Counted from the first letter of the stretch, positions 33,893-43,660 are shown. The stretch: 64,000 nucleotides of DNA from Stieleria neptunia (GCF_007754155.1 NZ_CP037423.1:6754938-6818937); one strand, 5' to 3'. The notes: generated from the sequence alone by a model not told the origin. Made by a program: numbers and translations.

Positions 33893-35842
33893 TTAGTCCT
33901 GCAGTCGAGGCACGTAGTTGGATTGCAATCGGATCGCCTGGATGGATTGCAACTCGGTGTCCAGCGGAATCAAGCCGGATTGCATGACCACTGCCTGACC
34001 CTCACGTGAAATTGCATAGTTCAAGAACGCAGCGATCTGTGGCGAAAGCGTTTCGCCGTTCGGTTTGTGAACGATCAAATAAAGGTATCGCGCAAGTGGA
34101 TATTGCCCCGAATAGACCGGAGCAAAGCGACGCTGGAGAGACGTCGCGTTTGGATGCTTTTCGTTATAGTAGTGGCTGTAGGGATCGTGTTCCTTTTGGG
34201 CAATCGCAATCGGTCGCACCGAATCGTTGGTAAAGTTCAAGCCCGCATAGCCGATCGCTGAGATCGATTCGCCCACCGCTTGGACAACCCCTTCCGAATG
34301 ATCGTAGGTTTGAATGTCGCTACGCAGGCCATCGGTGCCGATGGTGTCCATGAAGTACTGGCGCGTCCCCGATAACTCGTTGCGTCCATGGGTTTCAATC
34401 GGAGTGCTGGGAAACGGCGGCAACACAAACTTCTTCCACTCAATCGACTGCTTCTTGGCAAAAATCTCCCGCAACTGTGGCAAGGTCAAACCGCGCAGTG
34501 GATTGTCGCGATGGACATAGACGGCCAGCGCATCGAGTCCCACGCGGATCACCAGCGGATGCGTGTCAAACTTGCCGCGAAACTGATTCAGTTCTTCGCG
34601 ATTCATAGGCCGGCTCATCAAGCCGATTTCCGCCTGGCCACTGGCCATCGCTTTGATTGCCGACGCGGAACCTTCGGAACGGAGATCGATGGCAACCTGG
34701 GGATAAAGCGTATTGAACTGCTCGATCCAGGCCTTGGCCAACGGACGCATCGTATCGGAACCGGCTAGATGCAAGTTTGCCTGCGGAAAGTCCGCGGCGT
34801 CGGTGCCTTGAAACGGCGCGAGCTGTGCCAGGCTTTCTCCGTCGGGCGCGGTCACCGATTCAACATCGCTGGATGCGTCGGCCGTTCCGACGGCACTGCT
34901 GAAAAACATCGGCAAGACGAACGCCAGCAGAGCGCTGATGGCCAAGCCGATTGCCGCCTTGGAAGCATCTTTGAAAATGATTCCAGTCGTTTGTTTCAGC
35001 GGCGGGGCTTTCAACAGGAGTGAGATTGCGGTTTCTCGACCCGCTAACAGTCCCAAAAAGACCCACGTCGTACTCATCGGCATGTTGCTGTATTCCTTAA
35101 AGATCACCAGGATCATGCCGTAGATCAGGTCAACGATGGTGGCCGACCGGATGTCACTGGTGTTTGTCTTGCTGTTGACGATTTTCTGGATCTCACCCCC
35201 ACGCCGAGAAAAAATATAGGCATGTAGCACCAGCATCACGATGGCGGCGAAAAAGAAGTACGAGCTGTCCAACTTGCGCGGCAAGTAAACAAAGATGTTC
35301 GCCAAATCGTGCATCAACCACTGGCTCCACAAAAACGCGGTGGAGATCCATTGCAGGCCGATCCAGTACTTCGCAGGAGGCGCATCGGCGGAATCGCGAA
35401 CCTTTCGTTCAAATGATTTGGTGATCAGAACATAGACACCAATCGCAACAAAAAAGGACACCAGATAGCCCAGCATCGACTTGGTCAACATGGACGTCAT
35501 GTTGCCGGGTGCAAACACCGACAACACGAGGAACGTCGTGCTGACAGGGATCCCAAAACGTGTCAGTCCAAGGATCACCAACGGAGGAATGATGTGCAGC
35601 CAAGTCAATCCACCGGCCGGTTCGGGGAATTTTGATAACCGCCCAAACGCGACGTCGCCGTCGTTAGAAAGCCAGCCATAGACGAACACAATCATCAAGA
35701 CCGTGCAGGCGAATGCCCACAACACCCACCAGGGCCGCTTGGCGTTTGAACTCAAAAACGTGCCAAGCGTTTGAATCGCATCGTTGGCAACGATGGAATA
35801 GGCGGCGAGCAGAAAGCCCGTGATCGCGAGTGCTTCGGTCAT
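33893..35842 (-). CDS. PiT-like phosphate permease fused to a PstS-like phosphate-binding domain
   Basis: Starting at ATG 35,842 (MTEALAITGFLLAAYSIVAND) gives 649 residues. Residues 1-320 are a PHO4/PiT-type permease with about ten helices and the duplicated signature: SIVANDAIQTLGTF with FGIPVSTTFLVLS in the first half, and YSNMPMSTTWVFLG in the second. Residues about 357-649 are a PstS-type binding protein: LHLAGSDTMRPLAKAWIEQF, LRSEGSASAIKAMASGQAEIGLMSRPM and a C-terminal AAFLNYAISREGQAVV. The frame is open for 135 codons upstream, but that part contains an intergenic hairpin repeat and is not credible protein. Permease and binding protein normally belong to different transport systems, so the fusion is odd; phosphate uptake is the likely role. 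Confidence 0.82.
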   Translation of the reverse strand: MTEALAITGFLLAAYSIVANDAIQTLGTFLSSNAKRPWWVLWAFACTVLMIVFVYGWLSNDGDVAFGRLSKFPEPAGGLTWLHIIPPLVILGLTRFGIPVSTTFLVLSVFAPGNMTSMLTKSMLGYLVSFFVAIGVYVLITKSFERKVRDSADAPPAKYWIGLQWISTAFLWSQWLMHDLANIFVYLPRKLDSSYFFFAAIVMLVLHAYIFSRRGGEIQKIVNSKTNTSDIRSATIVDLIYGMILVIFKEYSNMPMSTTWVFLGLLAGRETAISLLLKAPPLKQTTGIIFKDASKAAIGLAISALLAFVLPMFFSSAVGTADASSDVESVTAPDGESLAQLAPFQGTDAADFPQANLHLAGSDTMRPLAKAWIEQFNTLYPQVAIDLRSEGSASAIKAMASGQAEIGLMSRPMNREELNQFRGKFDTHPLVIRVGLDALAVYVHRDNPLRGLTLPQLREIFAKKQSIEWKKFVLPPFPSTPIETHGRNELSGTRQYFMDTIGTDGLRSDIQTYDHSEGVVQAVGESISAIGYAGLNFTNDSVRPIAIAQKEHDPYSHYYNEKHPNATSLQRRFAPVYSGQYPLARYLYLIVHKPNGETLSPQIAAFLNYAISREGQAVVMQSGLIPLDTELQSIQAIRLQSNYVPRLQD

Positions 35843-36176
35843 CTGTGGCGACTCTTTGCGGCATACTTCAGACAGGAGCCGGCAATTTGGTTGCTGCCCA
35901 AAACGTTGTACAGTCCATCCTTGGCTGGCAGGGCCAATCTTTATCGGAACTTCAAACGATGATCCGACGAAGTTGAGAATTGCGAGGAAACGGGTCGCTG
36001 CCCGAAGTCCTAAAACGATCCCAAAAACTGGATAGAGTGAGGCCGCGCCGCATGTGTATTCGTAATCTTGGGTGACGACATTCTTGGTTTTGATCAATTC
36101 AAGAGAATCGATCTGTTTACGCAACGGCTCATAGTTCCCGAGTCGTCCCCGGCTTAGCAACGCACGGAAACTAAGG

Positions 36177-36229
36177 GGGATAGGCTTCCAGCCTGTCGAC
36201 GCTGGAATGACAGGCTGGAAGCCTATCCC
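36177..36229. repeat. Intergenic hairpin repeat, family R53, copy 1
   Basis: A perfect 21-bp inverted repeat starting GGGATAGGCTTCCAGCCTGT encloses 11 bases. A second copy lies at 60,287-60,338 and a half copy at about 63,265-63,290. Otherwise 35,843-36,695 contains no gene that I can support. Confidence 0.85.
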
Positions 36230-36695
36230 ACTCGCTAGATCCGACACTTATTTTCCGTTCGATCCTTAACCTCTCGATCCCCCTGAGTTCAATTCGGAAT
36301 TCCGCGAAAACCAGCTAGCGGGCTGTCGATTTAGTCGGGATCTGCTGAGTCAATGGTGAGCCGCTGGCCGTAAGGCCTCGGGCAGCGTCGCAGTGCCCGG
36401 CCGGTTACGCGGCGCGCGGCTCACAAAAACGCAGCCCGCTCGCTGGTTTGCCCACGTGATTCAGTGCTTGAGTCACGTGGGCTGTTCACTTTTTCGATCA
36501 TCCAATTCAGATGCCTGATCGTCCGCAGGCCATTCAAATTGCGGGTTTCAAGCACCTCCAACCTCTGTTCAAGTGACCACGACAAAAACCGAAACCAATC
36601 GGCTTCGATCGGGTTAAAACGAATACGTTTCATTCGCCAGAAAAGAGACCAACAACCCAAGTTGGATGCTGAGGCCGCAAACATCGAAAGGAATC

Positions 36696-37343
36696 ATGGC
36701 GGAACCTTTAGGCTCTTCTGACTCATCTGCGACGCAGGCACGCGAAAAGCTGGATCTGGCTCGCGGTGGCGATGCCGAGTCGCTCGGTGAATTGCTGACG
36801 TTGTACCGAAACTACTTGACGATTCTGGCAACCACTCAACTCGATCATCGCCTTCGTCGTCGCATGAGTCCTTCGGATTTGGTTCAGGAAACGATGCTGG
36901 CCGCCCATCGAGACTTCCAGACGTTTCGAGGCGGCAGTGAAGGCGAATTGCTGGCGTGGCTTCGACAGATTTTGGTGAACAGCTTGCGTAACGCCATTGA
37001 CACTCACCTCAATGCCCAGAAACGCGACTTGCGACGCGATGTCTCCATCGACCGGGTCAGTCAAGCCCTCGACAATAGCGCCGCAAACTTTGCGAACGTT
37101 CTCGCCGACCGTGGGCCGTCGCCAAGCGAACCGATGCGGAAGCAGGAAAAATCGGTCGCATTGGCGAATCAACTCTCCAAGCTACGGCCAGAGTATCGCG
37201 ATGTGATCGTGCTGCGCATCCTGCAGGGACTCTCGTTCAACGAGATTGCCGAACGATTAGATCGCAAGCCGGGGACCGTACGCATGCTATGGTTGCGCGC
37301 GATGGACAAGTTCAAAGAGACTTATGAGGATTCAGACGTTTAG
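36696..37343 (+). CDS. ECF-type RNA polymerase sigma factor (planctomycete kinase-linked group)
   Basis: The start at 36,696 is supported by AAAGGA seven bases upstream and gives 215 residues; an in-frame ATG ten codons earlier is weaker. Region 2 shows YRNYLTILATTQLDHRLRRRMSPSDLVQETMLAAHRDFQTFRG and region 4 shows LSKLRPEYRDVIVLRILQGLSFNEIAERLDRKPGTVRMLWLRAMDKFKE with the helix-turn-helix. Planctomycetes encode many such sigma factors next to large Ser/Thr kinases, and here a kinase follows 17 bases downstream. The kinase may regulate the sigma factor by phosphorylation; that is by analogy only. Confidence 0.92.
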   Translation: MAEPLGSSDSSATQAREKLDLARGGDAESLGELLTLYRNYLTILATTQLDHRLRRRMSPSDLVQETMLAAHRDFQTFRGGSEGELLAWLRQILVNSLRNAIDTHLNAQKRDLRRDVSIDRVSQALDNSAANFANVLADRGPSPSEPMRKQEKSVALANQLSKLRPEYRDVIVLRILQGLSFNEIAERLDRKPGTVRMLWLRAMDKFKETYEDSDV

Positions 37344-37360
37344 CCGTTTGCCTGACTGTC

Positions 37361-40156
37361 ATGGACCAATCTTCCGTTTTCGATTTGAGCATCGAGCCTG
37401 CGACGACGCGGCATCTGAACGCGGCGCAGAAAGAGCGTCTCACGTTACTCTTGGATAGCTATTTGCAATCGCTGGAAGGCGGCGTGCCCCCGTCGCTGGA
37501 TGAATTAGCCTGCGAGGATCCCGATCTGATCGAGCCGCTACGGTCCTACATCGTCGGATTGGAAGACCTGCATCAGATCGCGGTTGGCTTCGTGCCGCAA
37601 CACGATGGCGATGTGGAAACACAGTTTGGCGACGATTCTGATCGTGTCCTTGGCGACTTTCGCCTGATGGACGAAATCGGTCGCGGCGGAATGGGAGTCG
37701 TCTATCGCGCTCGGCAAATCTCGTTGGATCGAATGGTTGCGATCAAGCTGTTGCCTTTCGCTTCCGTCCTCGACGCACAGCAAATCGCCCGTTTTAAAAA
37801 CGAAGCCCACGCGGCTGCTGGGCTGCATCATCCCAACATCGTTCCGATCCACACGGTCGGCTCGACACGTGGCGTTCATTACTACGCGATGCAGTTCATT
37901 GATGGCCAATCCATGGATGCGGTCATCGCAGACCATCGAGAGCACCGCATCAAGCCGGACGTTCATGAAGTGGTCCGGCTCGGGATTGCCGTTGCCGACG
38001 CGCTTCATGCGGCGCATCAAACCGGTGTGATTCATCGCGATGTCAAACCGTCCAACCTGATGCTTGACCATGAAGGCAAGGTTTGGGTGACTGATTTTGG
38101 CCTGGCGCTCTGCCAGACCGATGCATCTCTGACCAAAACCGGCGACGTCGTCGGCACGATGAAGTACATGAGTCCTGAACAGGCACGGGGAGAATCTGCG
38201 ATCGTCGACGGACGCACCGACGTCTTTTCACTTGGCGTGACGATGTACGAAATGTTGTGTTTGCAACCTGCCTTTGGAGGCGACAACGCGCCAGCCGTAT
38301 TGCGGCAGATTGATGGCCACGAAGCGCCGCTCCTGCGAACGATCCGCCGCGACATTCCGCCGGACCTAGAGACCGTAATCTCCAAATCGATGTCGAAGAC
38401 ACGCGACGGCCGCTATGATACGGCAGCCGATTTTGCCGAAGACCTGCGTCGAGTTTTATGTGGCGAGCCCACGGTCGCTCGACCGCCGACACTGTTGGAT
38501 CGCGTATCCTGGTGGGCGAACAAACATCGAAGCGCCGTGGTTGCATCGGTGCTTATCGGTTTGCTTGCTCTGCTGGGACTCGTCGCCAGTAACGCGATGA
38601 TCGCTGCCGCAAAGCGCGAATCGGATGCCAGCACCATCATGTGGAAAGAGAGTGAAGCGGAATCGCGTGCAGCGGTCGATCGGCTTGGCGCGCAAACGGC
38701 AGAGTTGTTGGCCGACATTCCTTCGGCCAGTGAGGTCCGGCGACAATTGCTGCAAGAGACGCTCGCTTACTATCAAAGTTTTGTCCAGCGGGCGACAGAC
38801 GACCCCGAATTGGTGGAAGACATTGCCGTCACCTACGGAAAGATCGGGTCGTTGCAAAGCGAAATCGGACTGAGTCGCGAAGCGGCCCAATCACTGCGTC
38901 AATCGAAGGACCTCTTTGAAAGGTTGTCGATTGCTGATCCAACCAACGAAACATTGTCATCGGCGCTGGCAACCTGTCAAAACAACCTGGCTCTCGTGCA
39001 AGAAAAAGCGGGTGACTACGCGACCGCAAAACAACTCTATGAACAAGCGATTGCCATCGGGGAGCGTTTGGTGAGCGCCGAACCCAACGATCCCGATCGG
39101 CAATCGGACTTGTCATTGTCACTCAACAATCTCGGCTTGTTGCTTCATTCCATCGGACAATCAGAACGATCCGAAGCCGCTTTTCGTCGCAGTATCGAAA
39201 TCATCGAAACGATCGACGAGTCGCAGTGGAGTAGCGAACTCGATCAGCAACTGGCATCGACCTACCACAACTTGAGCGGACTGCTTTCAAAGAGTGAACC
39301 ATTTCAAGCAATCGAATTTGCAAGAGCAGCGTTGAAAAAGCAGATGGTCGAGCTGACGAAGGACAAGAGTAACCCGAAGGTTGCTTCAGCCGTCGCACAG
39401 ACGCTTAGCAGTCTTGGCACGGCGCAGTCGGACGCGGGGGATCTACCGGCAGCGATCGACTCTTACTCCCAAGCAGTCGACATCAATCGGCAATTGGCCG
39501 ATCGCTGGCCGCACCATCGACTGTATCAACGCGATCTCGCCGTGTCGATCAACAACTTGGGACTCGCGTTCGCGAAGACGCAGCGTTTCGAGCAGGCGCA
39601 GAGTGCCTTTGAAGAAGCCCTTGCGTTTCAAATGACTCTGACGGAGGCCTTCGAGCAGGATGCGGACCAACACAGCACGCTGGGTGGCGTTTTCAACAAC
39701 GTCGCTTTTGTCCATGAAGAACTTGGCAACCTGGAGCAAGCGATCGACGCCTATCAATCGGCGGTAAAGCACCAAGAGATCGCCTACAACGTTTCTGCTC
39801 AGACACCACGATACCGAGAATTTCTCAGCAAGCATTACTTCAACTATGCCAAGCTCCTGCTGACGACAAAGCGGGCACCGGAAGCGGCTGCCATCGCATT
39901 GAAAAGGCGGAAATTGTGGCTCGGAAATGCAGAGCGATTGGCCAGCGTCGCGGAAGAGCTGCGCGAGATCGCTGCGCAGATTCCCATCACTCCTTCTTTG
40001 GAATCGGAAGACGTCATTTCCAGGTCCAATTGTGTCGATTACGCACGAGAAACGTTGGTAATGGCGATCGAGGGTGGCTACAAACCGACGAGCGACTTGC
40101 TCGATCGTCCAGAGTACCATTCTTTGCGTCAATCAATCCCTGTGGACGGAACCTAG
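37361..40156 (+). CDS. Membrane Ser/Thr protein kinase with a TPR sensor domain
   Basis: This 931-residue protein has a complete kinase domain (about 100-370): glycine loop IGRGGMGVVY (107-116), lysine K129 in MVAIKLL, catalytic HRDVKPSN (225-232), DFGLA (245-249) and SPEQARG. One membrane helix (391-413, AVVASVLIGLLALLGLVASNAM) is followed by about 500 residues of TPR repeats (LALVQEKAGDYATAKQLYEQAI, NLGLLLHSIGQSERSEAAFRRSI, FNNVAFVHEELGNLEQAIDAYQSA). The kinase should face the cytoplasm and the TPRs the other side, as in many planctomycete proteins. It is probably cotranscribed with the sigma factor upstream. Confidence 0.93.
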   Translation: MDQSSVFDLSIEPATTRHLNAAQKERLTLLLDSYLQSLEGGVPPSLDELACEDPDLIEPLRSYIVGLEDLHQIAVGFVPQHDGDVETQFGDDSDRVLGDFRLMDEIGRGGMGVVYRARQISLDRMVAIKLLPFASVLDAQQIARFKNEAHAAAGLHHPNIVPIHTVGSTRGVHYYAMQFIDGQSMDAVIADHREHRIKPDVHEVVRLGIAVADALHAAHQTGVIHRDVKPSNLMLDHEGKVWVTDFGLALCQTDASLTKTGDVVGTMKYMSPEQARGESAIVDGRTDVFSLGVTMYEMLCLQPAFGGDNAPAVLRQIDGHEAPLLRTIRRDIPPDLETVISKSMSKTRDGRYDTAADFAEDLRRVLCGEPTVARPPTLLDRVSWWANKHRSAVVASVLIGLLALLGLVASNAMIAAAKRESDASTIMWKESEAESRAAVDRLGAQTAELLADIPSASEVRRQLLQETLAYYQSFVQRATDDPELVEDIAVTYGKIGSLQSEIGLSREAAQSLRQSKDLFERLSIADPTNETLSSALATCQNNLALVQEKAGDYATAKQLYEQAIAIGERLVSAEPNDPDRQSDLSLSLNNLGLLLHSIGQSERSEAAFRRSIEIIETIDESQWSSELDQQLASTYHNLSGLLSKSEPFQAIEFARAALKKQMVELTKDKSNPKVASAVAQTLSSLGTAQSDAGDLPAAIDSYSQAVDINRQLADRWPHHRLYQRDLAVSINNLGLAFAKTQRFEQAQSAFEEALAFQMTLTEAFEQDADQHSTLGGVFNNVAFVHEELGNLEQAIDAYQSAVKHQEIAYNVSAQTPRYREFLSKHYFNYAKLLLTTKRAPEAAAIALKRRKLWLGNAERLASVAEELREIAAQIPITPSLESEDVISRSNCVDYARETLVMAIEGGYKPTSDLLDRPEYHSLRQSIPVDGT

Positions 40157-40218
40157 CAAACTAAATTATTATCAAAGAAGATTCAGTATCGTCCCGATCG
40201 GTCCTTTCTCATCCTGCC

Positions 40219-41589
40219 ATGCCCTTGCAACGCAATCCTCGCCGATCTTCCTCCAACCCTCAACGGCGATTGCGCGTTGAGCCGTTAGAGAACCGCGCGT
40301 TGCTGGCGGCAGGCTTGATGGGGCATGCTGTGGAATTTGCGGAGAAGCCGTTTTTCGTCGTCAATTCGGATGAAGCTTCGTTCACAACGCCAAGGATTGT
40401 GAAGGCAATTGCCGCACGGGTTGCGACGGAGCCGATTGTCCCGCAACCCGCTGCGCCAGCTGAATCCTATCGGGTTTCCGGTGAACAACTTCGCATCACG
40501 GAACCATTGTCCAGCCATGTAAAAATTGCCATCGCTGCCGTGCCGAGGGTGGCGAAGGCAACGGATGGGTCGATACAACTTCGTGGTGAACCGATCCATC
40601 CTTTTCGAGTGGCTGCCGCGATCGAGTCACGCCTGGAACAACTGCGCGGAACCTCGAGCGATAATCCATACGTGAACACGATTGTGATCGATCGTGCGGT
40701 CAGAATCCGCGATTTCCAAGATGGGGGACGGCCGCATCAAAACACCCTTGCAGACCGAGACGCAGTGTTCGCGGAATCTGCAGCGAGGGCGGAGTTTGCA
40801 TCCAGGGAACGAGCGGTCGCGGTTTCGCCTCTGCCACTTTCAAGTGTTGATCGTTCGGCGTCGGTGATGGATGTTGCATTGCTGTCGCTTAGCACGTCGG
40901 AATTAGCGGTCACCGAAGTTCATGGAAAATCCACTCGATCAACAATTCCGTCATCGGTCGTAACCCGTACCGCTTTCACTGTCGACTCGGCAGAATCTAA
41001 CGAACGTGGCTCGCGCGTCAACGCTCCCGACGTTAACGGTGGAATGGTTGAACTTGATACCTTGGAGCAACTAGACCGATCCCCAGCCACCGTCGACACC
41101 GATCAGCACGCGAGCGAGCCTCCGTGGCAAATCCGTCAACGGACGATCGATAACATTGTTGAAAACTCGGAATCCAAGTCCCAAGCCGATGCGTCTGGCA
41201 GGGCGTCAATCATCGCCATCGAGCGTTCGCGTGAAGGTGGACTGATTGCGATGAATGCTGTGCCGCTACCAGCGGTGACGGCGACGGGTCTGGTTGATCG
41301 AGGTGACATTCGGCTTGACCCAAGCATTGGGCGTTTCCGAAGTTTCCAGATTGCGGCCGCACCGGGACATGGTATTCATCGACGGGATACGAGCGAGACG
41401 TTGGTTTCGTTGGCGACATCTGTTGAAAATGCTGTCGAAGTACCAGAAAGCGACGCGGCCGCTGCTGATTTTGCGTTGCTCGATTCACCCGTTGCTTATG
41501 CCGGTGTTGCCTTCGTCAGTGCGATGATTTTGATGGTCGAATCGCGTTGCCAAAAAGACGTTCGCTTGAAACGCAAGGCAGGCTGTTGA
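40219..41589 (+). CDS. LEPR-motif protein of unknown function with a C-terminal membrane helix
   Basis: This 456-residue protein begins with an Arg-rich stretch ending VEPLENRALLA (about 20-30), the planctomycete LEPR-XLL-type N-terminal motif usually found on secreted or surface proteins. The middle is low in recognisable structure, rich in Val, Ala and Glu, with repeated short hydrophobic patches. A helix near the C-terminus (VAYAGVAFVSAMILMVESR) followed by KKxRLKRK-like basic residues could stop transfer. It follows the kinase by 62 bases and may be part of that operon. Its 3' end overlaps the convergent AraC gene by 74 bases. Confidence 0.6.
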   Translation: MPLQRNPRRSSSNPQRRLRVEPLENRALLAAGLMGHAVEFAEKPFFVVNSDEASFTTPRIVKAIAARVATEPIVPQPAAPAESYRVSGEQLRITEPLSSHVKIAIAAVPRVAKATDGSIQLRGEPIHPFRVAAAIESRLEQLRGTSSDNPYVNTIVIDRAVRIRDFQDGGRPHQNTLADRDAVFAESAARAEFASRERAVAVSPLPLSSVDRSASVMDVALLSLSTSELAVTEVHGKSTRSTIPSSVVTRTAFTVDSAESNERGSRVNAPDVNGGMVELDTLEQLDRSPATVDTDQHASEPPWQIRQRTIDNIVENSESKSQADASGRASIIAIERSREGGLIAMNAVPLPAVTATGLVDRGDIRLDPSIGRFRSFQIAAAPGHGIHRRDTSETLVSLATSVENAVEVPESDAAAADFALLDSPVAYAGVAFVSAMILMVESRCQKDVRLKRKAGC

Positions 41590-42553
41590 GCTGTGATTTG
41601 GGCTGACAGCCGGTGTGATGTTCGCCTCCCCGACGGTATCCCACAGGCGACTTTCCACTCCACCGTTTGAACGCGTTGCTAAAGGAGGAAGGTGACTCGT
41701 ATCCGACCAAGATCGCGATGTTCGCAATCTCGACGGTACTTTCTCGCAGCAACCGACAAGCCTTGTTCATGCGAATCTCGGTCAGATACTGCAGCGGTGG
41801 AGATCCGACGCAATTGCGAAACCGCTCCGAGAACGCTGACTTGGAAATCTTGGCAATGCGAGCCATCTGAGGGACCGACCAAGGTCGCTGCGGCGATGTG
41901 AGCATTTGCTTCAGCACGGGGCCGATCGCCGGGTCCGTCATTGCTTGTCGGATATGCATGTCGCTTTGAGTGTTTGTGATTGGTACGCCACGATTCAACT
42001 CGGCGGCGATTGTTCTTACGAACACGAGTTCGGCCAGCCTACGGACAGTAAGCTGCCAACCTGCTGTCGCTTCGCGTCTGGTTGCTTGCAACAGATCGAG
42101 CATCGGGACACAGGATTTCAACACGTTGTCGCGACGATGATTGAGGTGGAGAACGTCTGGCAGGCCAATCCCGAGTGGATTGAGCGTCAACTCTGAGAGA
42201 CTGAATTGTGCGTAGACGAAGACCGTCTGACCGACGTCCGAGTCCATCTGCCAAGTCGGGTCGCGGATGCGATCACCAATCGGTTCCGCATCACAATCGA
42301 GCTCGCGAAGCATTCTGTGCGCTTGCCCCTGTGTCGTAATGACATGGTCGCCCGCGATGACCTTGATCGGTTCGGTGCCCGGCTGATCGCATTGAAGCCA
42401 ACCGCCGCCCTGAGTGAACACGTACATGCTGACAACCTTATCTGGCACGCGCAAACCCCAGCGATTGGGAAAGGAAAACTCGACCGCTTCCCAATCCGGT
42501 AGATAGAGTTTCTCAAGCAGTACCGTGATGGGGTCTTCACTGAAAAAGCTCAT
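41516..42553 (-). CDS. AraC-family transcriptional regulator with cupin sensor
   Basis: This 345-residue protein has an N-terminal cupin-like ligand domain of the AraC_binding/Cupin_6 type (SMYVFTQGGGWLQCDQPG, GDHVITTQGQAHRM, about 40-90). The C-terminal double helix-turn-helix reads WSVPQMARIAKISKSAFSERFRNCVGSPPLQYLTEIRMNKACRLLRE and IANIAILVGYESPSSFSNAFKRWSGKSPVGYRR. About 35 residues after the usual end (EHHTGCQPKSQL...) are not conserved-looking and overlap the neighbouring gene. No target gene is obvious nearby. Confidence 0.9.
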   Translation of the reverse strand: MSFFSEDPITVLLEKLYLPDWEAVEFSFPNRWGLRVPDKVVSMYVFTQGGGWLQCDQPGTEPIKVIAGDHVITTQGQAHRMLRELDCDAEPIGDRIRDPTWQMDSDVGQTVFVYAQFSLSELTLNPLGIGLPDVLHLNHRRDNVLKSCVPMLDLLQATRREATAGWQLTVRRLAELVFVRTIAAELNRGVPITNTQSDMHIRQAMTDPAIGPVLKQMLTSPQRPWSVPQMARIAKISKSAFSERFRNCVGSPPLQYLTEIRMNKACRLLRESTVEIANIAILVGYESPSSFSNAFKRWSGKSPVGYRRGGEHHTGCQPKSQLNSLPCVSSERLFGNAIRPSKSSH

Positions 42554-42558
42554 CCTCG

Positions 42559-43437
42559 CTACCTTCTCCAGGCGGAGCGAGCACCAATGAACCGAGTCAG
42601 CTGTGGAGTACAGCCGAGGTCCGTCGTCACCCCATTTTGATCTGCGCTGTTACTTTCAGCACCGGTATCCGTCGAATTTTCGTCGGTCGGCGTTGGGAAG
42701 TTTCTCAATCCTCGTCCGCCAAAACCACGGCCCCAGGGGTTGTGCCGCGCCCATGGAGTCCACCGTCGCCTGGGGGCAACGTCAGGCTCTTCGTTTGTTG
42801 ACACCGTTTCATCCGCGTCGTCGGTCAGGCCATCGTTCGCGACAGGATCGTCGATGAAGGCGCCTGTGGCGGGTGCGTAAAGTGCCAGGATCGCATCCAC
42901 GTCCGAAGCCGGTAGCGTGGTGAAGAATTCATGTGGCGAGATGGTTTCGTTTAATGTGCTGTCGGCGGCATCGTTGTGATCCAGGCCGAGTGCGTGGCCG
43001 ATTTCATGAACCGCAACCAAAACCAGGTCCGTGGCTCGACTTCCCAATGCGTTGCCGACCTCCCAGATTTCCGCAGAATCAAACTCGACATCGCCGGCGA
43101 TTCGCGCGGGATTCACATCGTCGGGAAAGTATGCCTGCGCCAAAGTTCCGCCTGAACCATCGATCGACTCGAATGAAAAGTCGAGTGAATCTTGAAGCCC
43201 AGCTCGATTGGTTGGCATGAAATCGATAGCGGCGACATCAGACCACGCCTTCAATGCGGTCTCGATCGCGGACTGAACCGTTGCCGGATCGAGTCCCGAG
43301 CCGGACGCATCAATGTGATACGTCAGTGTCGCCGAACCGAGTCCGGGGCCATCCCAGCCGAGACTCGCCGCCATACATCTTCGACACTCCAACGCTTCCG
43401 CGCGAAGCAATCGACTTGATCCTTTGTGCTTAGACAT
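42559..43437 (-). CDS. Matrixin-like zinc metalloprotease with LEPR-type N-terminus
   Basis: This 292-residue protein starts with a Lys/Arg-rich tail and LRAEALECRRCMAASLGWDG, a variant of the planctomycete LExR motif. The protease domain (about 30-190) has LTYHIDASGSGLDPATVQSAIETALKAWSDVA, a typical matrixin beginning, and the zinc motif HEIGHALGLDH (144-154) with H144, E145, H148 and H154. A downstream methionine for the Met-turn is replaced or not obvious (ISPHEFF). The C-terminal 90 residues are Asp/Thr/Asn-rich with FGGRG repeats. It should be secreted. It lies five bases beyond the AraC gene, on the same strand. Confidence 0.83.
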   Translation of the reverse strand: MSKHKGSSRLLRAEALECRRCMAASLGWDGPGLGSATLTYHIDASGSGLDPATVQSAIETALKAWSDVAAIDFMPTNRAGLQDSLDFSFESIDGSGGTLAQAYFPDDVNPARIAGDVEFDSAEIWEVGNALGSRATDLVLVAVHEIGHALGLDHNDAADSTLNETISPHEFFTTLPASDVDAILALYAPATGAFIDDPVANDGLTDDADETVSTNEEPDVAPRRRWTPWARHNPWGRGFGGRGLRNFPTPTDENSTDTGAESNSADQNGVTTDLGCTPQLTRFIGARSAWRR

Positions 43438-43479
43438 GACATTCCTGTGGTTGGACGTGGAGCTCCGGCTTTCTGTTCA

Positions 43480-43660
43480 TTAGCAGCGACCTAATCCAAA
43501 TCGGAATCCGCCCGGACTGCCAAATCCTCGTCCACCGAATTTCCTCCCGAAGAATTTTTCGGTTTGTTCACCAGCACCAAGTTCGGTATCACCGCCATCG
43601 GAGAAGGATTCGTCGACCTCAATGCTGTCCGCTTCATTCGTTTGGCCACGCTCAAATCGC
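43480..43660 (-). pseudogene. C-terminal remnant with FGGRG repeats
   Basis: About 55 minus-strand codons ending RKFGGRGFGSPGGFRFGLGRC and stop, with no start in frame (a TGA lies just upstream). The Asp/Glu-rich lead and FGGRG motif resemble the C-terminus of the neighbouring matrixin-like gene, so this may be the tail of a lost paralogue. The rest of 43,661-44,075 shows nothing. Confidence 0.35.

Noticed and set aside
35843..36247. N-terminal extension of 135 codons for the permease fusion
   Set aside because: It reads through the intergenic hairpin at 36,177 and gives no protein-like sequence; the start at 35,842 begins the permease domain directly.
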